From Hoeflea_A sp965228785 (GTDB lineage: Bacteria > Pseudomonadota > Alphaproteobacteria > Rhizobiales > Rhizobiaceae), in assembly GCA_965228785.1 (NCBI GenBank), contig CBDDIF010000002.1:248001-312000 (forward strand): a stretch of DNA of 64,000 nt, written 5' to 3'. How positions within the stretch are numbered: position 1 is the stretch's first letter; each line of letters starts with the position of its first letter. The notes beneath the pieces were generated by a model. It was given only the letters and a program-made list of their open reading frames with translations. It ran no database searches and was not told the DNA's origin. Positions 36,103-44,720 of this stretch are shown one piece after another. The translations under genes and the position numbers were made by a program.

Positions 36103-36678
36103 CTAGGCGCTGACTGCAATCTCAGGCTTGGGTGCAAGCCATGCGTTCGGCTGGAACGGAGCATCGAGCGGCGTATGCGAGATGTGATTGGTGTAATTGG
36201 ACTGGACTTTCAGGCTGGTGCCAAGGATCACATCCAGAATATTCCCTTCTGTGTAGCCAGCTGCAAGGAATGCATCAATATCCGCTTGAGTTGTTTGGCC
36301 GCGTGTCTCGTTGATGCGTGCGGTAAACACATGCAACGCCTGCAGTTTCGGGTCAGCGATCTCTCTCCCGCTTCGCAGCGCCGCAATAACATCGGCGGGG
36401 ACTCTCTGCATTTGCGAAATCGTCGAGTGGGCCGCCATGCAGTAGGTGCAGCCGTTCAGGCGGTTATTGGTCATCAAAACAATCTGCCGTTCCGTCGGCG
36501 TAAGTTCAGTTTTTTCGAAGATGCCGGTCAGAACACCATAAGCCTCGACCATCGCGGGCGAACTGGCGAATACGCCAAAGAGGTTCGGGATGAACCCATA
36601 GGCCTTTTCCGCTCTTGCCAGGAATGGTTTGCTGGCTTCCGGTGCGGTGTCTTTTGTTTGTACGGGAAGGTGGTTCAT
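36103..36678 (-). CDS. Carboxymuconolactone decarboxylase / AhpD-like family protein
   Basis: 191 aa. The core motif GCTYCMAAHSTI contains the CxxC...H pattern of AhpD-type peroxidase-reducing proteins, with the preceding LTPTERQIVLMTNNRLN typical of the family. It therefore probably has thiol-peroxidase-related activity. The C-terminus (DVILGTSLKVQSNYTNHISH) matches the hexameric packing helix. It is divergent from a TetR-family gene; the 231-base region between them holds two palindromes of the same type (36719-36734, 36881-36890). This makes it the likely target of that repressor. Confidence 0.9.
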   Translation of the reverse strand: MNHLPVQTKDTAPEASKPFLARAEKAYGFIPNLFGVFASSPAMVEAYGVLTGIFEKTELTPTERQIVLMTNNRLNGCTYCMAAHSTISQMQRVPADVIAALRSGREIADPKLQALHVFTARINETRGQTTQADIDAFLAAGYTEGNILDVILGTSLKVQSNYTNHISHTPLDAPFQPNAWLAPKPEIAVSA

Positions 36679-36718
36679 TGCTTTGCTCCATCAGGGTCGT
36701 CTGTCTGTTTGACATCTA

Positions 36719-36734
36719 TCTATATATATGTAGA
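36719..36734. promoter_or_regulatory. Candidate TetR operator near the AhpD-like gene
   Basis: 16-bp imperfect palindrome (TCTATATATATGTAGA, one mismatched pair) 41 bases upstream of the AhpD-like start. It shares the sequence ATATGTAGA with the second site at 36884-36892. Placement in the promoter of the minus-strand gene fits a repressor site. Confidence 0.45.
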
Positions 36735-36880
36735 TTGCAAGCTCAATTTTGAATAATTTCTGACGCGATCGTCAACCGATTGAATTAACTGACGATTTAT
36801 GACCATTTTGTCGACCCAAGCTTCGGAACAAAGATTGCGGCTGGCACCGAACAAGGGTTGGCTTGAGGTTTCCTGACCGA

Positions 36881-36890
36881 TACATATGTA
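36881..36890. promoter_or_regulatory. Candidate TetR operator before the tetR gene
   Basis: Perfect 10-bp palindrome TACATATGTA, extended by the shared GA to ATATGTAGA, ending 20 bases before the TetR-family ATG. It would allow autoregulation along with the site near the divergent gene. Confidence 0.45.
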
Positions 36891-36909
36891 GACACGCGGG
36901 AGAAAATGA

Positions 36910-37443
36910 ATGACCGACACACGCACACGCATCCTAGATTTGGCAGAAGAGCTTACGCAAACCAAAGGCTTCAATGGCTTTAGCTATCTCGACCTTGCAG
37001 CTGGCGTTGGGGTCAAAAGCTCCAGCATACATTATCATTTCAAGGCCAAAGCGGACCTTGCGCTTGCACTCGTCGAACGTCTGCGGGAGATGCAACAAGT
37101 GGCTACCCAAGATCTTGACACAAACATGGATAGCCCAAACGAGCGGCTTCAAGGACTGATCAGGTATTTCGAGGGTTACGTTCAAAGCGACAAGATTTGC
37201 ATGTGCGGTATGATGGCAGCTGAGTTTGCATCTGTTAGTCCCGATGTTCATCGCGCGCTGGCATTCTATTTCCGCGAAACCCAAAAATGGCTCGTGCAGC
37301 AATTTATTGAATTGGGACATTCAGACCCGCAGCAGTCGGCACTCTCGTTTCTAAGTGCGCTCCAAGGTTCCCATCTGCTGGCGCGTGTCGAAGGCGACCC
37401 TGCACTCATTAGTCGAGCGCTAAGGCCATACCTCACAGCGTAA
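36910..37443 (+). CDS. TetR/AcrR-family transcriptional regulator
   Basis: 177 aa. Residues 1-50 form a TetR helix-turn-helix (GFNGFSYLDLAAGVGVKSSS then IHYHFKAKADL), and the rest is an all-helical ligand domain with two Cys (KICMCGMMAAEF), which could sense oxidants. Probable repressor of the divergent AhpD-like gene and of itself, given the two matching palindromes between them. The region looks lower in GC than the surrounding housekeeping genes. Confidence 0.9.
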   Translation: MTDTRTRILDLAEELTQTKGFNGFSYLDLAAGVGVKSSSIHYHFKAKADLALALVERLREMQQVATQDLDTNMDSPNERLQGLIRYFEGYVQSDKICMCGMMAAEFASVSPDVHRALAFYFRETQKWLVQQFIELGHSDPQQSALSFLSALQGSHLLARVEGDPALISRALRPYLTA

Positions 37444-37620
37444 ACAGCAGCCGCCACGATCGGATGGGATCAGAGTTGCGGCCGATTAGTCGAAAGGTGA
37501 CGGGGTTTATCCTGTCGGAGATTTAACGCCTCGCCCGGTTTCGCACACTTTGTTGGTGCACTCGAGGGTCATGGCAAACACCCATTCTTAAACGCGTATT
37601 CCTTTGCATACAGCACCGGT

Positions 37621-38185
37621 GTGTCCTGACTGCGGAGGGCTCTCCCCTTGTCAGCTTTATGGTTTTGAGCGACGCTCAACCATTGAGGGTTTTCTACTTT
37701 GGACTTCCCGACCAAATCACACAGTGGCATGCCATGACACTGAAAGCAGTCAGATCGAGCAATGCGTTGGTCATATCCCTGGCGCCCACCAGCGGTTCCG
37801 GCTGAAACAACACGTATATTTACTACAGCAGAGACTGGGAAAATATCTCGGGTAACTTCGATGGCTATGACCTGGGAGGCAATCCGAGTGACCAGCGAAC
37901 CCATGTCGCGCTGGACCCGCGTCTCATCGATCCGAACATAGGCCTTGATGATGCGCAGAGCGTTAGCGGGCCCCTTCTGGTTGTTGTCGATTCCGACGAT
38001 ATTCTGTCGGGCGGCAATGGCGGAGAAGGCATCTTCGTCGCGCAGCGCGACGATATTGTTTCCGGCAACGGAGGACCCGGCGTGATTGTCGGAGGCAATG
38101 GCAACGACACGCTCGATGGCGGCGATTCCGATGATAGCCTGTATGGCGACTATTCCAACGTCCCGGATTACATCTACGTTTTCGA
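37621..38185 (+). repeat. Direct repeat copy A: promoter region and 5' part of an RTX gene
   Basis: Resembles 38521-39082 over its whole length with few length changes, including about 110 bases upstream of the start codon (gtgtc...gcgacgctc...gaggg). Copy A ends in TACGTTTTCGA where the homology stops. The two copies lie about 900 bases apart in the same orientation. Confidence 0.8.
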
Positions 38186-38216
38186 GCGAGCGAACCCCGA
38201 CAGTCCATTGAAGTAA
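37734..38216 (+). pseudogene. Truncated RTX-protein gene copy with an in-frame stop
   Basis: ATG at 37734 begins a frame that matches the N-terminus of the large RTX protein (SLAPTSGSG, NNTYIYY, GYDLGGN, ISLAP, LLVVVDSDDIL, GNGNDTL, NVPDYIYVF). Codon 24 is TGA (37803-37805) exactly where the intact gene has GGA. After that the frame stays open to a TAA at 38214-38216, but similarity ends at about codon 151 and the remaining 1200 or so residues are absent. It contains one short set of RTX nonapeptides (GGNGNDTLDGGDSDDSLYG). Clearly a broken paralogue; a single-base error could explain the stop but not the truncation. Confidence 0.8.
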
Positions 38217-38630
38217 CTGGCGATCGTCTCACCGAGGCGGCGGTGAACAAAGCCCTAGACTGTCTTGGAGTGATTTCCGCAGCAATCGCAATACCCCTCG
38301 GATTCTCCAGTGGGCTCAATTTCCAATTCTGAAGGTTTCAAAGGCCATCCAGTTCAGTTCGGACGTCCCTATGCCGTCCCATCAAACGCTATTTTGACTC
38401 ACTGTAAACCTGCGCTCGTTAGCTTACCTGCGGCGATGTCGCACGCAAAGGTGGCAGTTCTGCCGATCACCATGACATTCGATGTCTCTCAACCTGAATA
38501 CTCTCAACTGCGCCGTAGTAGTGTCTCGATTGCGGAACCCTCCCCCTTGTCACGTCCACGGATTTGCGCGACGCTCGCCCAGTGAGGGATCCCATTTCGA
38601 GTTCCCTCCATAGTCACGCGGGGGCAGATC
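38217..38630. other. Spacer between the RTX pseudogene and the intact RTX gene
   Basis: 414 bases with no gene I can support. A short plus-strand frame (38210-38332) reads GDRLTEAAVNKALDCLGVIS, protein-like but without start or recognised family; it may be a remnant. From 38521 on lies the repeat copy B upstream region, the likely promoter of the large RTX gene. Confidence 0.5.
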
Positions 38631-39082
38631 ATGACACAGATACCTGTCAGGTCGAGTAATTCGTTGGTCATTTCCTTAGCGCCCACAAGCGGTTCTGGCG
38701 GAAACAACACCTATATTTACTATGGACTGGACTGGGACAAGATCTCGGTCAACAATGACGGTTACGACCTGGGCGGCAATTCGAATGATCAGCGAACTCA
38801 AGTCGCGCTGCACCCGAACCTGATCAATCCCGACATAAACCTCAGTGATGCCGCGGATGTCATCGGTCCCCTCCTCGTGGTCGTCGACTCGGACGATATC
38901 CTGAATGCAGGCCGAAGCGGGGAAAACATTTTCGTCGCGCAGGGAAACGACTTTGTATCGGGCAATGGAGGGCCTGATCTGATCGTCGGAGGTGACGGCA
39001 ACGATACGCTTGAGGGTGGCGATTCCGATGACAAGCTGTATGGCGATTATGCCAATGTTCCCGACTATATCTACGTTTTCGA
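38521..39082 (+). repeat. Direct repeat copy B: promoter region and 5' part of the intact RTX gene
   Basis: Counterpart of 37621-38185. It covers about 110 bases of upstream DNA and the first 150 codons of the large RTX gene. Conservation of the upstream part suggests the whole expression unit was duplicated before copy A decayed. Confidence 0.8.
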
Positions 39083-42000
39083 TCAGAGGCGTGAGGCCTT
39101 TTGGAAGTTCCAGCTTCCCTCGGACGAGGACTTGTCTGTCACAGGAGACGACCTGCTGCTGGGCGGCGACGGCGCTGACCAACTCTACGGCGGTCCGGGC
39201 AACGACCAACTTGACGGCGGACCTCGCGGTGATGGCAATGCCGACCTGCTGGTCGGTGGCCCGGGAGCCGACATCTTCTATCTGAACTATGATGATGGCG
39301 ACGATCCGAACGCTTCGTCGTTCTGGTTCGGCTACGTGAATTCGGTGACCGATGCCTTTGCTGAGGATTCGCTCAAGGACCTTTTCAATACGGTCACACG
39401 AGATGTGGCGTCGTCAATCTTCGCGGACCCGGGCGCCGGCTTCATCCTTAGCGGAACGGTGGATGTGCTCACGACGACCGTGCAACTCGGCATCGACACG
39501 CTTTTCGGTCTCACCGGAGCTCCGAAAAAGCCAAAAACCCCCGATGACGTTATGGTCGTTGCCGATTTCGATCCACGGGAGGATGTTCTTGCCTTGCCTT
39601 ATGAAACCGGCAAGGCGCTAACATACACAGCAACACAAGGCTTAACCTCCCCGGTGGGCGGATTTGAAGGCGTCATTGGCATTGAATTCAACACAGATGA
39701 CGGCCTCTTTGCGCAGGTCTTTCTCGATGATGATTTCCTTGCCGAATTTGGACTGACCAACACCGACCTGGCTGTCATCGATTTCATTGACAACATCCTT
39801 CAGACCTCGCTGATCATCAAATCGACCGAAAACCCCGACGACCCCGACCAGGGAGGTGTTCAGAACGGCCTTTACCCATTTCCAACCGACGACGATTCCT
39901 ATGTCGACGGCGAGGCGCCGGACGGAATTGAAGAAAAAGTCGCGACGGCTGCACCGCCCGGCACGACAACTGAGCTGTTCGGGGCTTTTGCGCCGGTGAG
40001 CTTGCGCACGCCGGCGAACTTGACAAGCACACCGTTCGTCGCCGGCACAGACATGGGTGATCTCCTGAACGTCAATCCCAGTTCTTTTGCCCCCGAGGAT
40101 GCAAACATCAGCGCCGTTTCCGATACAGGCTCCTATGTGAGAGGTTTCGGCGGGGCCGACATCATCTTCGGAAACAATGGTCAGGACCTCATTTACGGCG
40201 GAGACGGCGACGACGACATCTATGGCATCGGCCAGGGCGACGTGGAGTTTCAGGAACAATTCTACGGCGAAGACGGCAGCGACAAGATCTTCCTCGGATG
40301 GTCCTCGACGTGGGCTTTGGCCGACGGTGGCGCCGGGTCAGACTGGGTAGACTTCCTGTACCTGGATCACAAGCTCACGCTCGATCTCACAAAGGCGGAA
40401 AACAGCGGCTCCAGCTTCAATCCCAGCAATTTCGTGACAAGCAGATACGATGTGATCAATGTCGAAAACGCCGCCGGTACCAGGCTCGACGACACAATCA
40501 TCGGCACCAGTGGTAACAACATCCTGCAGGGCAATGACGGCAGCGACATCATCGAGAGCGGTGCCGGGCAAGACACACTGTCGTTTGCGGACAACTCCGG
40601 CAAGGTGGACGTCGACCTCAGTCAAACCTCAGCGGATGGAACGCTGACAACCGATGAATACGGTGCAGATGGTGGCGCTGACGCCGACACGGTGGTTTCC
40701 AACGACACCGTAACAGGAGGCATCACCAGCCTGATCGGCTCGGACTTCAACGATTCGCTGACCGGCGACATCCGGAACAATTTTATCGATGGCGGCACTG
40801 GCGACGATCTGATCCAAGGTGGCGATGGCAACGACATACTGGTGGGCAAATCGGGCAATGACGATATCCGAGGCCAGTCCGGCGCCGATCAGATCGATGG
40901 CGGCGCCGGCGACGATACGATTCAGGGCAACAATGATGATGACGCGCTGTTGGGTGGTTCAGGCAACGATGTCGTTCAGGGGGACCATGGCAACGACAGG
41001 CTCGAAGGTGGCGATGGCGACGATCAACTGCAGGGTGGTAACGACAATGACAACCTGAGAGGCGATGCCGGCAACGACAGCGTTTTTGGCGGTTCCGGTA
41101 ACGACTCCATCTTCTGGTTTTCGCAGAACGGTAACGACGATATCAACGGCGGCGCCGACAGTGACACGCTGACCGTTCAAACCACAACAGCTTTCGCAAA
41201 AGCAATCCCGATCTCGCTGCCGATCAGGCTATCTGCGTCGGGCAATACGCTAACCATCACACTGCCTCTCATTCCGACGACCGACATCGGCGATGAGGTT
41301 TTGACTGTCACAAATGTTGAGACACTCGTTTTCGAACCAAGCGCGAGCGAGGAGACCAATGCTTTCGTCGGAACGATGCCCGATGTTGTCATCGATGGCA
41401 TGCCGGACACAGTCACCTCTCTGATCTGGACCGGTGACGAGGCGGACAATCTTTTTGACGGCGGCAATGCGACCGCTCAGACGCTGGTTCTCAATGGCGC
41501 GGGCGGCGACGATACACTTTCGGGTGGCGAAAGCGCCGATACCATTGACGGAGGCGACGGTGAGGACACGCTCAGTGGCGGAGCCAAAGACGATACCATC
41601 AGCGGTGGCGATGGAAACGATATTATTTACGGCAATACTGGTGCAGACATCCTCAACGGCGGCGACGGCGGCGATCAGATCGAAGGCGGAAGCGGCGCGG
41701 ATGTGATCACGGGCGGAAGCGGCCAAGACATCATAAACGGCGGCAATGGCACGGACAGTTTTATTTGGGCTGTTGGTGATGGTGCTGACTTCATCACCGG
41801 AGACGTTGATGACGACACACTGACCCTCGACGCCGACGACGGTGTGGCCGGAACAGGGACCGACATCATCGTGTCGCTCGCCCCGGTGGTTGACCGTTTT
41901 GATCCCAGCCAAATTGTTACGGCAGTCCAATTCGAAGTTTTCGCTTCCAGTACCATTGAAGTTTTCCACATGATCGACGTCGAGGACTTCATGATCGAAG

Positions 42001-42764
42001 CCGATCCGGATGGAACAATGACCAGCGTGTCGGGGGATCTATCGGTCGCCGGCGTTTCGGAAAACACCGTGACGTTCAATGGTGCAGGTGGCGCAGATAC
42101 GTTCGATGGTTCAGGGATGCTTGGCGCGGTACGGGTTGTCCTCAATGGTGGTGGCGGCGACGACACACTGATCGGAGGAGCCGCCGATGACGAGATTGAC
42201 GGTGGAACCGGCAGGGACACTGCCGTTTACGATGGGCTTCGTGACGATTTCGATACACTCCTGTTGAACGATGGCCGCATTGTGTTGACTCACTTGCACG
42301 GCGAAATTGACAGGCTGGTCAATATCGAGCGTCTGAACTTTGACGACGGCAACCTGGTTTATGATTTCGACAGCTCCAACCTCGGCTTCGTCTACCGACT
42401 ATATTCGGCCGCCTTTGATCGTACGCCTGACGAGGCGGGCCTGACCTTCTGGCTTGGTGAAGCAGATCTGCTTGACCAGCAGGGTATGAGCGAAATCGAC
42501 AAACAACTCCACATCGCGGAAATCTTCCAGGAGTCAGCGGAATTCCGGCAGCTCGTTGGCGATGATGCGACCAACTATGAATATGTCGATGCAGTGTATC
42601 GGAATACACTCGACCGTCCGCCAGATCAGGAAGGGCATGACTTCTGGGCAATGCGTATGGACCAGGGCACAACGCGCGCTGAAATCCTGGTCCTATTTTC
42701 CGAGAGTCTTGAAAACCGGTCGGCCACCCATAACCAATTCGACGAGGGTGTCTGGGTGGTTTAG
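38631..42764 (+). CDS. Large RTX (calcium-binding repeat) secreted protein with DUF4214 domain
   Basis: 1377 aa acidic protein with no N-terminal signal peptide, as expected for type I secretion. Blocks of GGxGxDxLx nonapeptides, which bind Ca2+ and fold outside the cell, occur at about residues 103-137, 173-203, 503-530, 703-833, 937-1043 and 1150-1193. Examples are GGDGNDILVGKSGNDDI and GGDGNDIIYGNTGADIL. Between them are long non-repeat parts. Residues 1247-1366 form a DUF4214 domain with two repeats (FVYRLYSAAFDRTPDEAGL and YVDAVYRNTLDRPPDQEGH), often found at the C-end of secreted RTX or surface proteins. The enzyme or adhesin activity is not evident; no type I secretion genes are in the window. 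It is free of transfer signs except the tandem copy upstream. Confidence 0.9.
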   Translation: MTQIPVRSSNSLVISLAPTSGSGGNNTYIYYGLDWDKISVNNDGYDLGGNSNDQRTQVALHPNLINPDINLSDAADVIGPLLVVVDSDDILNAGRSGENIFVAQGNDFVSGNGGPDLIVGGDGNDTLEGGDSDDKLYGDYANVPDYIYVFDQRREAFWKFQLPSDEDLSVTGDDLLLGGDGADQLYGGPGNDQLDGGPRGDGNADLLVGGPGADIFYLNYDDGDDPNASSFWFGYVNSVTDAFAEDSLKDLFNTVTRDVASSIFADPGAGFILSGTVDVLTTTVQLGIDTLFGLTGAPKKPKTPDDVMVVADFDPREDVLALPYETGKALTYTATQGLTSPVGGFEGVIGIEFNTDDGLFAQVFLDDDFLAEFGLTNTDLAVIDFIDNILQTSLIIKSTENPDDPDQGGVQNGLYPFPTDDDSYVDGEAPDGIEEKVATAAPPGTTTELFGAFAPVSLRTPANLTSTPFVAGTDMGDLLNVNPSSFAPEDANISAVSDTGSYVRGFGGADIIFGNNGQDLIYGGDGDDDIYGIGQGDVEFQEQFYGEDGSDKIFLGWSSTWALADGGAGSDWVDFLYLDHKLTLDLTKAENSGSSFNPSNFVTSRYDVINVENAAGTRLDDTIIGTSGNNILQGNDGSDIIESGAGQDTLSFADNSGKVDVDLSQTSADGTLTTDEYGADGGADADTVVSNDTVTGGITSLIGSDFNDSLTGDIRNNFIDGGTGDDLIQGGDGNDILVGKSGNDDIRGQSGADQIDGGAGDDTIQGNNDDDALLGGSGNDVVQGDHGNDRLEGGDGDDQLQGGNDNDNLRGDAGNDSVFGGSGNDSIFWFSQNGNDDINGGADSDTLTVQTTTAFAKAIPISLPIRLSASGNTLTITLPLIPTTDIGDEVLTVTNVETLVFEPSASEETNAFVGTMPDVVIDGMPDTVTSLIWTGDEADNLFDGGNATAQTLVLNGAGGDDTLSGGESADTIDGGDGEDTLSGGAKDDTISGGDGNDIIYGNTGADILNGGDGGDQIEGGSGADVITGGSGQDIINGGNGTDSFIWAVGDGADFITGDVDDDTLTLDADDGVAGTGTDIIVSLAPVVDRFDPSQIVTAVQFEVFASSTIEVFHMIDVEDFMIEADPDGTMTSVSGDLSVAGVSENTVTFNGAGGADTFDGSGMLGAVRVVLNGGGGDDTLIGGAADDEIDGGTGRDTAVYDGLRDDFDTLLLNDGRIVLTHLHGEIDRLVNIERLNFDDGNLVYDFDSSNLGFVYRLYSAAFDRTPDEAGLTFWLGEADLLDQQGMSEIDKQLHIAEIFQESAEFRQLVGDDATNYEYVDAVYRNTLDRPPDQEGHDFWAMRMDQGTTRAEILVLFSESLENRSATHNQFDEGVWVV

Positions 42765-42917
42765 CGGCAACGGGGGTTGCTGAGCCGCCGGGCGGCGACC
42801 ATGAGTGACTGTTAGAGCCACAGCAAGCCATCTTGCCCTGACACATTTGGTCTGGAGATTTCAGACCCGTTATCATTTGGGTTTGCGTGTCGAAGCATGC
42901 TTGGGAGGGACAGCGGG

Positions 42918-44588
42918 ATGCGGGCTGTTATAATCGGTGGGGGAATGGGCGGGTTGATGACAGCGTTGGCGCTGCGCCAATCCGGAGTGTTCTCGTCAGT
43001 CGATGTCTATGAGCAGACGAAGAAGCCCAGCACTGCGGGCGCCGGGTTGAACATTCCGCCCAACGGGGCGCGGCTGTGTCGCTGGCTTGGCGTCGACCTC
43101 GATGGCGGGGACCCTAAGGGTCCCGATGGTGCAATTGACGGTGGCCGGGCGGCGGTTCTGGAGACGACGCGGCAGTTCAACGCTGACGGGAGCATGACGG
43201 TGAGGCCCCTCGATCACGTCACCGCCGCGGGCGACGGGGCCGGATTTCATCACATGCATCGGCTGGACCTGCTGATGTGTCTCTACAAACGGGTGTTCGA
43301 ATTTGGTTCCGACAGCGGCAAGCCTTGCCCGATCACCGTACATATGGACAGCAGGCTGACCAAGTTGCGTCAAACTTCGGAGGGGGTGACGGCGACTTTT
43401 TCGAATGGGCGCATTGCAACAGGAGATGTTCTCGTGGGCGCCGACGGGATCAATTCAGCCACACTGCAATTGGCATGGCCTGACCTACCTCCCAAGCGTT
43501 GGACCGAGGTGACCTGCTTTCGCGGGCTCATACCGCGGGCAGCCGTTGCCTCCCTCACCAAGGCCGACGGCAGCCCGCTGGACAACAATCCCATCCATTC
43601 CTTCAGCATGGATCGCCATAAGACGGATCGGAGCGGGGTGACAACCTACTGGGTGCGCGGTGGCGAGTTACTGAATGTATGGATTGCGCGGTATGAACCC
43701 GATTCATCCGAATTCGAACGGGAGGAAGGCGATTGGTTTCCCGTGAGCCGGGAGGAGATCGTTCGTGAAGTCAGTGAGGCATTCGCAGAAAGCCCAAACC
43801 GAGAGGACCTGATTGCCCTGGCTGGGGCAGTCGTCCGCCCGACCAAATGGGGTCTCTACGATCGTGATGCGCTTGAAACCTGGGTTCAGGGCCGCGTTTG
43901 TCTTCTCGGTGACGCGGCGCATCCGATGCTTCCCACTTTCGGCCAGGCTGCAGCTCAAGCCTTCGAGGACGCTGCCGCCCTCGCTAGCGCTTTTGCCCTG
44001 CACGGCCGCGACGTGGCGACGGCATTGTTGCACTACGAGCGTGTTCGCCATTACCGCACAACTCGCTTCCAACTGGGTTCCAAATTCGCATTCGATCATC
44101 TGCGCGCCAAAGACACCGCTGAGCAAAAGGCGCTACTCGAAGGAGTGGACGAGCGAGTCAGCCCGGCATTTGCCCATGACAAACGCGGTGGAGAGGATGA
44201 CGCCTGGATCTACGCCTACGACGCCCGAGAAATCGGCAACGAATTGCCTCCCAAACGATTGGGACCGTGGGACTTCCGCGGAACCGACAAGTCCGACCAT
44301 GCTGCGATAACGCGAAAGCTCTGGATGCCCGAAATCGCGGCAAAGGGAACGCGCCGCGTTACGCGCGAGGAAGTCGCCAAACACAATACCCGGGATGACT
44401 GCTGGGTCATTATTTCCGGAAAAGTGTATGACATAACCGATTGGGCTCCCCATCATCCGGGCGGAGCCGGAATCGCTCGAATGTACGCTGGCAAGGATGC
44501 TACGGCCGAGTTCGGTGATTATCACAGTTCAGCGGCTGTCGCGCACATGGTTCATTTCTGTGTCGGCGGTCTGATTGAGAAGCAGTAA
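42918..44588 (+). CDS. FAD-dependent monooxygenase fused to a cytochrome b5 domain
   Basis: 556 aa. Residues 1-410 form a p-hydroxybenzoate-hydroxylase-type flavoprotein: FAD GxGxxG loop at 7-12 (IIGGGMGGLMTA), the DG motif VGADGINS at 173-180 and the GD motif LLGDAAHPMLPTFGQ at 329-343. After a linker, residues 479-553 are a cytochrome b5 domain with both axial His: His513 in HHPGGAGIA and His536 in GDYHSSAA. Such a fusion is unusual: single-component flavin monooxygenases take electrons directly from NAD(P)H. The ATG at 42918 follows GGGAGGGACAGCGGG. A membrane di-iron hydroxylase gene follows 132 bases downstream on the same strand, a possible electron acceptor for the b5 domain. Soluble, cytoplasmic. 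Confidence 0.9.
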   Translation: MRAVIIGGGMGGLMTALALRQSGVFSSVDVYEQTKKPSTAGAGLNIPPNGARLCRWLGVDLDGGDPKGPDGAIDGGRAAVLETTRQFNADGSMTVRPLDHVTAAGDGAGFHHMHRLDLLMCLYKRVFEFGSDSGKPCPITVHMDSRLTKLRQTSEGVTATFSNGRIATGDVLVGADGINSATLQLAWPDLPPKRWTEVTCFRGLIPRAAVASLTKADGSPLDNNPIHSFSMDRHKTDRSGVTTYWVRGGELLNVWIARYEPDSSEFEREEGDWFPVSREEIVREVSEAFAESPNREDLIALAGAVVRPTKWGLYDRDALETWVQGRVCLLGDAAHPMLPTFGQAAAQAFEDAAALASAFALHGRDVATALLHYERVRHYRTTRFQLGSKFAFDHLRAKDTAEQKALLEGVDERVSPAFAHDKRGGEDDAWIYAYDAREIGNELPPKRLGPWDFRGTDKSDHAAITRKLWMPEIAAKGTRRVTREEVAKHNTRDDCWVIISGKVYDITDWAPHHPGGAGIARMYAGKDATAEFGDYHSSAAVAHMVHFCVGGLIEKQ

Positions 44589-44686
44589 GCCTCGGGGATC
44601 TGTGCATGCCTGGACGTTTCGCCGGAGCGACCCGCTGGAAATGACGCGGGACCGTTGAAAGTCTGAAATTGTGGGTAACAGCACCC

Positions 44687-44714
44687 TTGACCTTGTTGTG
44701 ACCTGAACCACAAT
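44687..44714 (+). promoter_or_regulatory. Possible promoter directly before the di-iron hydroxylase gene
   Basis: TTGACC (44687-44692) and CACAAT (44709-44714) are 16 bases apart, and the ATG follows 6 bases later. If used, the transcript would start at or next to the ATG and be leaderless, which fits the lack of any Shine-Dalgarno there. This is a weak, visual match. Confidence 0.25.
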
Positions 44715-44720
44715 AGCTGC

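Noticed and set aside
40500..41130. Regular short repeats that could be taken for a CRISPR-like array
   Set aside because: The repeats are degenerate 27-base coding units of RTX nonapeptides in one reading frame, with no constant repeat and no variable spacers.
41250..41969. Long minus-strand frames opposite the large RTX gene
   Set aside because: Repetitive Asp/Gly codons on the plus strand create open antisense frames; the products are low-complexity and match nothing.
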